From NCBI GenBank assembly GCA_036346405.1, contig CM070559.1:43403518-43467517 (forward strand): a DNA stretch of 64,000 nucleotides, read 5' to 3'. The notes beneath the pieces are model-generated. The model searched no databases and was not told where the DNA came from. It was given only the letters and a program-made list of their open reading frames with translations. This DNA comes from Phyllostachys edulis (taxonomy: Eukaryota > Streptophyta > Magnoliopsida > Poales > Poaceae). Positions 36,315 to 47,500 of the stretch are shown one piece after another; position 1 is the first letter of the stretch, and each line of letters begins with the position of its first letter. The translations under genes were made by a program, and so were the position numbers.

Positions 36315-37064
36315 TTATAATTTCATTATATGCTCCCTTAAGTTCTGGAAGCGATGAATTACAACATCATTGGTAACTTTCCCCATTTCACATTTCTCCA
36401 CATAGCAAATAAGGCTATCTCTCAAGAAGTCATCGCTAATGCTATTGCGCAAATATGTTTTCACAATTTTCATGGCTAAAAAGCATCTTTCAACTGTAGC
36501 AGTGGCAATAGGCAAAACTAGTGTTAGCTTCAAAAGTCGATAAACCAAAGGATAGCAAATATGTTTTCTTGTCTCCACCATTTTTTGAGAAAGGTCGCTA
36601 ATAGTCTCTATGTTAGAGAATCTATCATCCGCACACACATCGGTAATGTAGAGGCGAAGGTGGTGTTTAAGGTCCCTCAATTCCCCATCATCAAAATCAT
36701 TGGGATAAAGTTTAGCTAGATCCACCAAATGCTCCAAATTGAAATCATGAAATGATTCTCTTGGACTCAAAGCGGCCGAGCAAACAAGCAATCTAGAGTT
36801 TTTCTTGTTGAAGCGACCATCGAGTTCTTGAAGTAACCAATCAAGAACATCATTAAAACAATCCACATCATAATGATGCTGGTTGGTAATTCCAAATTTT
36901 TGGCGTGGCTTATTTGGATTCACGTATGCTTCTCCCATTTCCAATTTGGAAATATCGTGCTTCTCACAGAAGGCATACACTTCATCTAGGACAGAATCAC
37001 ATCCATGCCTCCTAAGCTCATCCAAATGACTTTTGGTTGATTTCACACGATCAATGGCATTCAC
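36315..37064 (-). pseudogene. hAT transposase, C-terminal half (TTF-type)
   Basis: A 249-codon uninterrupted frame: helical region with VKSTKSHLDELRRHGCD and FCEKHDISK, then DCFNDVLDWLLQELDGRF, ending in the hAT dimerisation domain with YRLLKLTLVLPIATATVERC, FLAMKIVKTYLRNSI and LICYVEK. These match the C-terminal part of plant TTF-type zinc-finger/hAT-dimerisation proteins. The N-terminal zinc finger and the catalytic region are missing; sequence upstream of 37064 loses homology after a short decayed stretch. The first Met here is internal to the family's usual protein, so this is a truncated, non-autonomous remnant although the remaining frame is open. Confidence 0.85.
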
Positions 37065-37599
37065 ATATTGGCCAATTCCGTCTTTGTAAGCAGTTGTAGA
37101 TGACAGACACTAGTAATCCAATTTTGGTTACAGAAGTAAAACTTTTCATTATTAAAGAGGGTATGTAGAGGAAACGCTACAATTATACCACGAAATGTAT
37201 TTAGAAAAAGAGGGTATAACAAACCATACGTATCAAACTAATTGATCAGACTAGCAATTCGATCTCTGGAAGAACAATCTTGGAGAAGTTTATTTTTCAC
37301 AGAACAAAGTATGTGACAACTGACAACAGTCAACACAAAGCACTCAGAATAAAACGACCACTACATGCAACAAGCGAGGACCCCCTAGCTCCCATGCTTA
37401 TCGCTGCAAGCCTAGGCCGCCTGGCACTTGCTCGCTCCCTCTGCTGGGCCCGGGCGGGAGCTAGCCCATGCTCTAAGCCGCCAACGCATGACACGCGCGA
37501 CGTGCACGAGCCTCAGCGCCCGGGTCCGAACATCCGCTGTGGTGTCCTTCGGTTTTGGTTACAGGTGTCCTTCGTTTTAGTCTGTTTATACACCGAGAT

Positions 37600-37621
37600 A
37601 TATACATACATATATATACAT

Positions 37622-37652
<31 letters not shown>

Positions 37653-37670
37653 CACACACACACAGAGAGA
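37600..37670. repeat. TACA/CA/TA compound microsatellite
   Basis: Alternating atacatacatatat, cacacaca and tatatata tracts followed by cagagagaga, inside the hAT element. They produce spurious Ile/Tyr/Thr/His open frames. Confidence 0.95.
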
Positions 37671-37941
37671 GAACACGATTTTGAACCCGGTGTCCTGTGC
37701 ACCCTGGTGGGCCAACCTGGATCCGCCCCTGGTCGTATAGACGTTAAACACAAGAGTTCCAACTTAGGTTCGGTGAGTATACTCCGAAATTAACTTCTTC
37801 ATAATATATATATATATATATAAACATGTTTATTGAATTTGCATCAAACAGATCGATGCATTAGATGCAAGAGCAATTTGATCAATTACATGCATGAAAT
37901 TTAACCATTGGCATTGCATTGCTCAAGCAAGAAAGCCATCT

Positions 37942-38331
37942 TCATCGAGCGGTGCAGCAGCACTGCTGAGGATTAGTATCGTACTTGCAATAGGCACCAT
38001 AATAATGCTCCATTTCGCGGTCGCATTTAGGCGAGCACCGATGAGCGGTGCAAAAGTTGCGACATCGAAGCACGATTCAGATTCAGATAATCGCACATGG
38101 AATGCATTGCAGTTGCAGCATCCGCAGATCAATTAATTAGTACACACAAATCAAACAAGATTGAAGATAGGTCATAATTAATTTGAACATTTGAAATACG
38201 CAGAGTAAAATAAGGATATTCCTACGTACCTGCATAGCAGGATGAGAAGGTAGAAGACATGATCATCAGAAGTTCAGAACCATGAAAACAACAGGCACGA
38301 TCCTCATCGTATTGCTCTTGATGAGTGCCAT
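37942..38331 (-). pseudogene. Cys-rich secreted peptide gene relic
   Basis: On the minus strand a TATA box CTATATAAAC (38410-38401) lies about 70 bp upstream of ATG 38331. The start MALIKSNTMRIVPVVFMVL is signal-peptide-like, then stops; the hydrophobic run continues in the next frame as LLMIMSSTFSSCYAG, pointing to a one-base frameshift. A donor follows (CAG|GTACGT, exon end 38230). Downstream an open segment (38076-37942) encodes 44 residues with eight cysteines spaced C-x3-C-x4-C-x3-C-x11-C-x8-CCC, then a stop. Two-exon layout, signal exon and CCC end resemble MEG/ESF1-type embryo and endosperm peptides of plants. No AG acceptor exists on this strand between donor and Cys segment (ctgcgg near 38126 may be a lost ctgcag), and in-frame TGAs precede the segment. 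I infer a decayed gene; a family match is unproven. Confidence 0.45.
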
Positions 38332-38400
38332 GAGTAGATGATAACTTCTGTCTGTCTCTCTTCTGTTTCAATGTGCTTGTTGCCAAGCTCCTTTGCTGGT

Positions 38401-38410
38401 GTTTATATAG
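38401..38410 (-). promoter_or_regulatory. TATA box of the Cys-rich peptide relic
   Basis: Minus-strand CTATATAAAC, a strong plant TATA match, about 70 bp before the putative start codon, with a purine-rich leader between. Confidence 0.5.
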
Positions 38411-38429
38411 AGGCACATCAAATCTTAGA

Positions 38430-38712
38430 GCATGTACAATGGGCTTATGTCAGCCGTCTATAGTCACTGCCACGTAGGATTATTTTTATTGACGTGGATG
38501 AAAGAGAATGAAGAGAGAAAAAAATATTGTCTACAATCTTGTAGCCGACTATAGCACCAGAAACAAGAAAAGCATTAAAAGAATGTGTGTTCTATAAAGA
38601 CAACTAAAAAGACAGCAACTGTATGTACCATCATATGAGCTGTCTTTAGTGCTGTCTACAGGTGACATGGATAGTTGCTATAGACAGCAGTTGTCTGTAC
38701 CATTGTACATGC
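38430..38712. mobile_element. MITE, 283 bp
   Basis: GCATGTACAATGG at 38430 is the inverse of CCATTGTACATGC ending at 38712. Subterminal parts are also inverted (cagccgtctatag; ctatagacagcag). There is no coding capacity. It sits directly upstream of the TATA box of the Cys-rich peptide relic. The target duplication is unclear. Confidence 0.75.
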
Positions 38713-38814
38713 CTTTAGGTAGTAATTGATTTATTTGTGCATTTATTTTCTCTCCTACATTAATGTTCATACCAGGTTTCGCTAGGAGCGTTGCTAGGGT
38801 GGGGTGCGTGTTAA

Positions 38815-39120
38815 TTAGGCCTTAATTAATTATGACTAATTAATTACGACTAATTAAATAATACTAAATTAATTATGACTATATAATAATGACTAATTAA
38901 TTGTGACTCGATTAATTACGAATAATTAATTATGCCTTAATTAATTGCGAATAAGTAACTAATACTAAATTAATTATGAGTACTTAATTAATTATGAGTA
39001 TTAATTATGACTAATTAACTATGACTAATTAGCTATGACAAAATTAATTATGACTTAATTAATTGCGACTAATTAATTATGACTAAATAACTATGCCTTA
39101 AATAATTACGACTAACAAAT
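38815..39120. repeat. TTAATTATGACTAA low-complexity array
   Basis: Irregular repetition of taattaattatgactaa and taattacgac phrases over about 300 bp. Extremely AT-rich and non-coding; many AATTAATT palindromes. Confidence 0.9.
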
Positions 39121-39507
39121 TACACAGTTAATAAACATAATGCATAGGAGAAAAAAATTACCGCCTCTTGATGTTAACCTTTCTGTACTAATACAACCGC
39201 TAAGCAGTTCTCTAAACACTCCTTAATCGACAGTGAAATTGGAACTCGCCCGCTCGCTCTATTCTCTTCTCTATGTCTCTCAACGCGGCGAGAATGAGAA
39301 TGAGAGCGAGAGCGGCCCGTGTTTTTATAGCTGTGCAAACGCAATTCACGCCGACTAGACTTGGGTACTTGTCAGCCGCCGATAGCTCCGTTGTATCATT
39401 TTTGTCATTACGGCCGAGAGGGGGCCAATTTTATTAATCACGACTCCAACAGTGCTATAATAGCCAAAAACTCTGTTATTGGTTGATCTGTATGTAGATA
39501 GAGAATT

Positions 39508-39924
39508 TAAAAATATATATATATATTTAAAAAAAGAATTACATAAATAAATTGTCAAAAAAGAAAAATTACAAAACTAGACCTCTGTCGATTGGCGACA
39601 GAAAGCTATCACCGTTTCAATTGACGACAATAGCCCTATCGCCAACAAAAAAGGAAGCTAGGCCTCTGTCGCCACGCCCATGGAACAGGGCCCTACTACC
39701 AATTCAGCTCCCTATCGCCAATTCAATTGGCGACAGTGACTAAATCCCTGAATCGCTCTTGTTTGAAGGGGTTACATACCACTGGAGAAGTCCCTGTTCC
39801 CAATTGAAATGGCGACAACTCCTTATCCCCAATTGAATTGGCGAAAGAGGTCTAGTTTTGTAAATTTCTTTTTTCGACTATTTATTTCTGTAATTCTTTT
39901 TTTAATATATTATTTAAAAAAACC
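39508..39924. mobile_element. Foldback-type MITE with about 90-bp inverted ends
   Basis: The left arm (through aaaaaaagaattaca, taaataaatt, ttacaaaactagacctct) is repeated in inverse order at the right (agaggtctagttttgtaa, tatttatttctgtaattc). The short central part repeats ttgaattggcgaca in both orientations. There is no open frame of interest. Outer limits are approximate because AT runs blur the edges; no target duplication was fixed. Confidence 0.75.
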
Positions 39925-41530
39925 GTAGACAGAGTGCAATTAAAATCATACGTTGTTCCTTTCAATCCCGAAAAAAAAAACATACATTTTTTTTTGTCAA
40001 GTAGTAAGGTTTTGCCTTAAATTTCAAAGAGAAAAAGGGTTTTGCCTTAGCTTGGTGCACTTAGCCATGAGTCCAATAATTCTATGGGACAAATCTCCGG
40101 CCCAAATGGAGTTCTGTAAAGACGCAGTGGCATGTGTTTTTTTCGTCGGCACACTAATATGGCATGTGCTTGTCGTTGAAAAGCTACTTACTAGGTTGAA
40201 GTTGCAAGAGGTTGCTTCCTCTCTTTTCTTCGATCACATCTAGCTAGGGTAGAATTGTGTGATGACTTGATCGATCGGACAGTTGAATATGTTGGCGCGT
40301 GGAGAAAATATTGGCCATCGATCTATTACCCTTTTGGGCGGGCTCGACTGGTTCTGTTATGGATCATGTGTTCAGGTTAACACAGTCCAATTTTTTTTCC
40401 ATGATAATCTATCACAAAACTGGGACCTGTGTTGCAAATTGCAGCACGCATGCATGCACAGTTGCACATGGACGATGGACCCAACCCAAGTTAGGTTTAA
40501 GTGCTCCTCTAAAAAAAGGTTGGGCCACAGGTCGGCCGAGCACTGTAGCAACAGCATTCCGAGCCAGTACGGTACTCTTCAGTGAAACAGTATTTTTACT
40601 GTGTGCATAAATATTGTTTCAATTTTACTGTTTATTACTATACCACAATGTTGCGCGTTGTTGATCTAAACAATTCGCTGTGTATTGGACGGCACTCCAC
40701 AGTGCTCGACCTCTGCTGGGTTGTTTTCATACACGTGCATAGGTCCAAGGTGGGTAAGGCATCTGCTAGCAGTCGAACGTAGTGTTTAATTTATGGGTTC
40801 TCTTTTAAACGCAAGAATCGATCTGTTTTTGTGTGATGTTCCTGTGTCCCAAATGTGTAAACTTTTGATAGATAATCGCGAAAGGCGCCGCTTGTTTAGA
40901 AAATCAAGTAAGGCGCGGAAAACTGTCCGCAGATACTCTCCACGACGAAAACACGAGGCTACGTACTGCCGAACTGATGCATGCACAAAACACCGAACCT
41001 TAGGCATGATCAATGTTGGCTCATTGCTGGCCTCCTACCAGGCTACCGCCTACCAGCAAAGACCAGATTTATCCATCAGCCCAATTGAAGGCACCGGATC
41101 AATTTAACTATTGATCAGGCCGTACGTCCATGTCCCACCGGGCGCCCGCCACCGGACTATGATACCGACCTTTCGCCCGCGGCAAGTGGCAACGTTTACC
41201 TCCCCTACGGCAAGAAACTTCCACAAGGGTAATTTTATGGATGGTCAGGTGTAAACTGCGACACGAGTCACACAACGTCAAGTTGCGATTTATGAACGGT
41301 CAAACTTAAGCGTAAAGCAACTAAGCACCAATCCACAGTGAAATATCCGCTGGCACATGCCAAAGTCGTCCAGCTCACCTGGTCATTATCCAAAGGAAAA
41401 AAAAACTGAAGGCATATACTGACTGAAATTTCTTCCATTTCTACTAACTGCCCTCGTTTTCTTGTTTCCATTGCAACGAGATAATAATACATACTACATT
41501 ATTATTTCTCTACAACCCAAGCCCTCCATA
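39925..41530. other. Non-coding interval downstream of UBP gene
   Basis: Open frames of up to 104 codons occur on both strands (for example 40793-41107) but without recognisable motifs or signal sequence. The part next to 41531 is the 3' untranslated and downstream region of the protease gene. Confidence 0.55.
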
Positions 41531-44500
41531 TCAATAAAATGTTCGGGCGGTCCTTTCCCTAGCCGGTCTTCTCAATAAAACACTGCCCCTGGCTTCTCCA
41601 GGGTCGTGTTCAGTCCCATCTAACTGCCTATATTGTTCTGTTAACAACTTACTACCACTCGAGTGTTGTTTACTTCGGTCAGTATACAAGGAGGACGACC
41701 TTTCATCCCCCTCAACCCAACCCCCTCTGGTACCCTGATACCTGTGCTCAACAAACCTCTCAACACCTCCTAGCTGATCCACCTCCCGGCCAGATGAGCT
41801 GGTACCCAAGCTAGACCTCGACCGGGAATAGGTCATACAGTCGTTCTCCTCGTGTGCTACCATAGGGCCTCCCGGGTACATTTGATCTGAGGTCCCAAAA
41901 AAGTATTGTTCGTACTCATCAGTGCTGGTCGAATTCCTTGTGCTTTCGCTGCTATCTGTGCTCACAGTGCTGTGTGACCCGGCATCAGAGTTGCTAAACA
42001 ACGATGAACTCTCACTTGGACTTGGAGATTCTGCCGGTGGATATGGTGAATCTCCAAATCCGTCAAATGTCCGGGTGAGGTCGTCTGCTATGTGATCGGT
42101 ATGCAACTGGCCACCTTGGTGTCTGGTCAACGAACCTCCTCCTTGCAATGGTGTCCGTCCCGAGTTTAGCTTCTGCTTGGCCTTCTTTCCACGTGCTGGG
42201 TCTAGAGCCATCATCGCTTGTCTCACTGAGCTGGGAGCCCTTGGTGAACACCTGATATAGTTAATGCATGATTTAGAATGTCCTGATAAAAATCCTGACA
42301 GGAGCACACAGGATAACTGTTACTATCGGTTCAAATAAGAGAATTCCAGTAAATCACCTTGCATAGAGCAGCATGTACACACACTTTGACATGACATTTT
42401 CAAGAGATACAGGTTTGACCTGCACATAGCAAAGACAAGCTATTTAGAATAGAAGATTAATACAACTGATTCTTATTGATGATACCCCAGGGCAGGTAGC
42501 TTTCATGCCAGAGGAACACCAATGCAGTGATAATTTAAGTCATATAATCTGTTTACTATTCTGTTACAAACATATAGATTACGCGCACTATTCCAATAAG
42601 ATGCATAGTTTGATCACTGTTCATATAATCAGCTTTCCGAAAGATGACCTTTTAACACACAATATGTCCAGAAAAAGTATACCTGGCTGTCATCTGTCTT
42701 GTACCACTTCCCATATGTATCCTTCACATAACATACATAATGACCAGAAAAGGCAGCATTCATAACATCATGATGGACAACCACTGCATATAGGCTGTAA
42801 ACAGGGGAATTGTCATCAGTTGTGTTCATGTAGGAAGACAAGTTCAGGGTCTCTGGGAATCTGATGGCTTTGCTGATCTTCCCAAACTTGCCAGACTGCA
42901 CAAATAAAAAGGGGGGAATGATTAGTAGATTTCTACACAAAATTTCAAGGCTTATTGAACTTAATCCAAATTAAGACACATAAAAAGTTAACTACGTTGA
43001 TGTCAGAATTTTTCATCACACGAGAGGGCTGGACAAGTGCCCTCAGCATGTAGCCTCTTTTGTTATGACAGAGTTCATAGGAAAAGTAAATAACTTAGTA
43101 CTCTGTATGGTACCTGATATCTTTTCAATGCAATAGTCAGGACATTTGGTGCTTCTGATATTGTCAACTTCTTTTTAGCACGCTCGTAGGATTTGCATCT
43201 GACATTACAGAATACAGAGTAGAGTTAGGAGTCATCTTAGGTAGTCATAGTAGAAGATAACAGCATAGAACATGGCATAAAATCACCCAAACATCTTTTT
43301 TCCGCAGAAAACATTAATAACATGCCTGCAGTACAAATTAAAACTGGTATTCTCATGCCGCTTGATTATCTTACAATTGAAATTTGTTTCTTTGTGCCTA
43401 CTTTTGGCCAGTTTTCACAAAAACTAAAACATACCATCATTTTTTTTCCTTTCATTTCACTTTATTTTGGTGAATTCAGATTGTAAGGCAATGTTTTCAT
43501 TTCCCCTTAAAAATCCTGATTAAATGATATGGCGGAAATATTATCAACCCTCAATTCTCAGCAAGTGAAGGTGACCTAAGAGGGAACTTTTTTTATTAAA
43601 TAATCTTTTTTTAATTTTTATTTTAAAATTAACCTCCGGCGCACTTTATTTTTAAAAATAACCCCTTTGGTCACGCCACCACCCATGGCGTGACCAAACA
43701 ACACTGTCACGCTAGGGCAAACTCTTGTCACGCCATAGGATAAGTCCGCAAAAAAACCTTTTTTGTCACGCCACCACTCATGGCGTGACCAAACAACACT
43801 GTCACGCCACCACCCATGGCGTGACAAGAGTTTGCCTGTAAACGGGTGGCGTGGCGGTGTTGTTTTGTCACGCCATGAGTGGTGGCGTGACCAAAGGGGT
43901 TATTTTTAAAAATAAAGTGCGCCGGAGGTTACTTTTAAAATAAAAGTTAAAAAAAGATTATTTAATAAAAAAAATTCCCTAAGAGGTGTGGATGCCTATA
44001 ATCCCTTTTAAGATTATATGACAATACTATAATTGAAGTCCTTAGTTTACTAAAATTTCAGTGGCAGCTCAAGGACTGTGGTCTGGGGATAAAACACGAG
44101 CAATGTAATGAACACTAAAGGGCACAGCATGAGCAGGTTCAGAAAGGTAAAGATCAACAAAGTAATACAACCTGCTGCATTGATATCTATTATCTCCATC
44201 CAAAATTTCTGTAGATGTAAACCGCTGAAGTGCTTCATCGAGCGAACTGATGTCGCCATCTATTTCAACAGTAAGATCCAACATTCGCTCATATTGCTCA
44301 GAACTAACATGACACCTTGCGCATTTTATCTAGAAAAGAAAGAGGAAGAAAGTGAAACAATTAATAGGAATGTTCAAAGGCTAGTTCACTACTCACTAGA
44401 TAACTGGTCTCTAGTAACTGAATATATAGAAACAACAGAGATTTAAGCTGTTCTGTGAAGAGAACCTTAGATCGCAGATAGCCCCCAAATATTAATTGCA

Positions 44501-47500
44501 CAAGTGTTGTTTCTTCAGCTAAACAATGAGCACCACTTTTTCTGGCTTCCTTCATGCATACAGATTGCATAGCATCAATGGCGCACCTGTAAACAGATCC
44601 AGTAATGTGGTCCCATGAAACATCACTCTTGGAAAAAATTGAGTTGACTAAAATTAATTAAGCTTTTCACTCAAGATATGGTCATTTGCAACATCAATAC
44701 ATACCCAAATAAATCATCGCTAGGTAATTGCTCTATCAGGTTTTCTATTTAATATTCACTATTCAGAGTCTTCAAGAAGAAAAAAAAACACTATTCAGAC
44801 AACTTCGCATTGGTAAGAATGGCAATCAGCAACCAGTTGGGACAACGAACTCAAACAACTATACTGAGTGATGCTTCAACTAACCTTCAGTTTAACAGGA
44901 AAATAAAATTCAAATTAAAAAGTGTGGTAGTTGACTAGTTGTACTGTTGAACATAATTTGGACTAAGGATACAAATCTCAAAACCAGAGAAAAACCCACC
45001 CGGCGGCCGGTAACCGGAAAACCCGGGGGAAAACCGGTCAAATTTCGAATATGGAAATTTGAATTGGGATGTTTTAAACCCAGTAACCGGAACGGTTACC
45101 GCCTAAAACCGGAAAACCCACTTCAAAAAACCGGAAAAACCGCTACCAAAACCAGAAAATTGAATTGGGGATGTTCTAAAAAATGTTGGGACTTGGGACT
45201 TACTCATACAATAATTCAAGCATATTTAGCTCATACAATAGGTAATCTAGCACACAAAAAGGCCTAAACCAACCTAGAAAGTGCATTATGCAGTCATAAA
45301 TTTAAATTTGAAAAAATTCGACCGGTTTTTTTCCTCCCGGTTCCCACCGGTTTTTCCAGTAACAGCCGGTTTTTTCCTTGATTTGGGCACACTAATCAAA
45401 CAATGCTGCACTATTGTGTTACAAATTCAGCCCTTATCTCTGAAGCACGGACACTTGGCAAAACTGCCGTATCCAGGTCAAACGACGTGTCGGACACGGC
45501 TCCAACACGTGTCGACGGAGTATCGACGACTTTTATAATAAATTTTAATCTTTAAAATTCCCGATACGCGTCAGACACGTCGTGGCCGCGTGTCCGACAC
45601 GGTTGACGACATGGTCCGGCCCAAGACGCAGCGAACAGCCCAACGTGCTAGGTCTTCTTGCCTCCGCGCTCCGGCCGGCCTCATGCCTCCTTGGCCGCTT
45701 GCTGGTCTTGCCTCCTCCGCCTGGCCTGGCGCCCGTCGGCCTCTCCATGGCGCCATTTCATGTCTGCGCGGATCGAGCTCGGGAGGTCGCGCCCGGATCC
45801 AGCTCGGTCCTCACCATGCGACCTCCACCTCAGCGCTCCTCCTCCTCGCTCGACCTCCACTCGGCGGCTCCTCCTCCTCAGCTGCCCGGCTCCAGCTCCG
45901 ATCCTCCCTCATGATCGCGCCACCGGCTCCGTCCTCCCTCATGGTCATGCCCCACGGCTCCTCCAGGTGAAGTTGTGTACTGATTCACTACTGATGCTTT
46001 GGCTTAATGGCTTTGCTTGTGAAAATGTGAAGTTGTGAATTGTGATACACTGAGTGAGTGAGTGACTGAGACTTAGTAATTACTAATTAGTATGTATGTT
46101 AGTCCAGAATGGAGGATTGGAGGCTGCATGTGTACTGATGCTTTGCTTGTGAATTGTGATACACGGAGCCAGTGAGACTTAGTATGTACTGATGCTATGC
46201 TTGTGATACATAATCAGTACACAAGCATCAATGCATCATTTATGTATCACAAGCATAGCATCAGTACATAAAAGATGCATTGATGCTTGTGGAAGACTAA
46301 GAGTCCTATCCCATGCTGTCTTTTATTTAGCCTTGCCATTGGAATTTGATTTTGTTATGTAACTTAAGTTGAACCACCTCTATGTTGGGCTATTGCCTAG
46401 TGGCACCTTGCTTTTGGTTGAACTATGCAAGTATGCATTTAAGTTTCTATGTTTGAACTTGGCTACTTGTTAATTTTTATCGCTTATCAATTATCAATTG
46501 TAGTTACTCTATTGCTTTGAGTCTTTGATTATTCAAAAATCAAGTATATATGTTATCTTTATAGTCTTGCAACTCTTGCTGATCATATTACTTCTTTTTC
46601 CAGGTTTATGGAATTATGATTTCTAAAAATGGTATTCATATGAACAATTGAACATATCATGATTCATGAATTGACTGCAAGAAGAATGAAGAGGCCAGGG
46701 TCATCTTTGAGAGGTATATATTCCGAGTTTATTTTACACTTCACAAAATTTCAGTTCGACAAGCATAAAGAAACATAAAAAATGATATATATGTGTAATT
46801 TATTCTTATTATTTAAATATATATAGCCGTGTCGCCGTATCGGTATTTTTGGGAAAATGACGAATTCCCGTGTCGGTGTCGGTGTCATGTCGTGTCGACG
46901 TATCCGTGTCCGTGCATCATAGGCCCTTATAGAAGGGCATCTAAATAATCAATGATTGCAAAAGAGCTCATGCACCACTAGTAAAAGGCAAGTGTTAATC
47001 AGAGGCCAGGAGGACACTTTTTCCTTCCACCCACACATCATAATTGACCACTTAAAAGGTATGACATCAGGCAAATTCAAATCAAGGGCTAAATCATTGT
47101 GAAAAAACTCTATATTCAATGTTTTGACACTTAACTATTCATAGCTTCTGTCAGTTCTGTGTAAACTCATGCTTAAGCTTCTTAAAGTGTCAACTGTAAA
47201 TAAGCAACAAAAATATAAATAATGAATGTTGTCTTTACCTAAGGAATTCGTGAGCATCTTCTTGTTTACCAGGACCAAAGCTACTTCCAATGTCGTGCAA
47301 ATGAGAGAGTATCCCAGTTGGTGACAAAGCAGTCTTGCCCTGTTTGCCCTCCACAATGAGTTTTTCAAATTCACACATGAAGCACCATTCCTTTTTGGAA
47401 CCTAGAAAAAGTGAGAAATTAAATAAATACTCAAAGAAGTGCATCATAGAGAGAGAGAAATGCCATAACACAGTATATAACACAGTATTGGAAAGTTACA

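Larger units (their letters stand above)
35950..37731 (-). mobile_element. hAT element, 1782 bp
   Basis: Ends CAGGGGTGGATCCAG (35950) and, inverted, CTGGATCCGCCCCTG (ending 37731), flanked by the perfect 8-bp duplication GTCGTATA (35942-35949 and 37732-37739). This is the hAT signature. It carries only the C-terminal half of a transposase on the minus strand (36315-37064) and a CA/TA microsatellite near its right end, so it is a deletion derivative. Confidence 0.93.

Noticed and set aside
37894..38136. 80-codon plus-strand frame with a hydrophobic stretch
   Set aside because: Opposite strand to the TATA-signal-Cys layout; no promoter or family support.
40793..41107. 104-codon plus-strand frame downstream of UBP
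   Set aside because: No recognisable domain or coding bias; left as non-coding.
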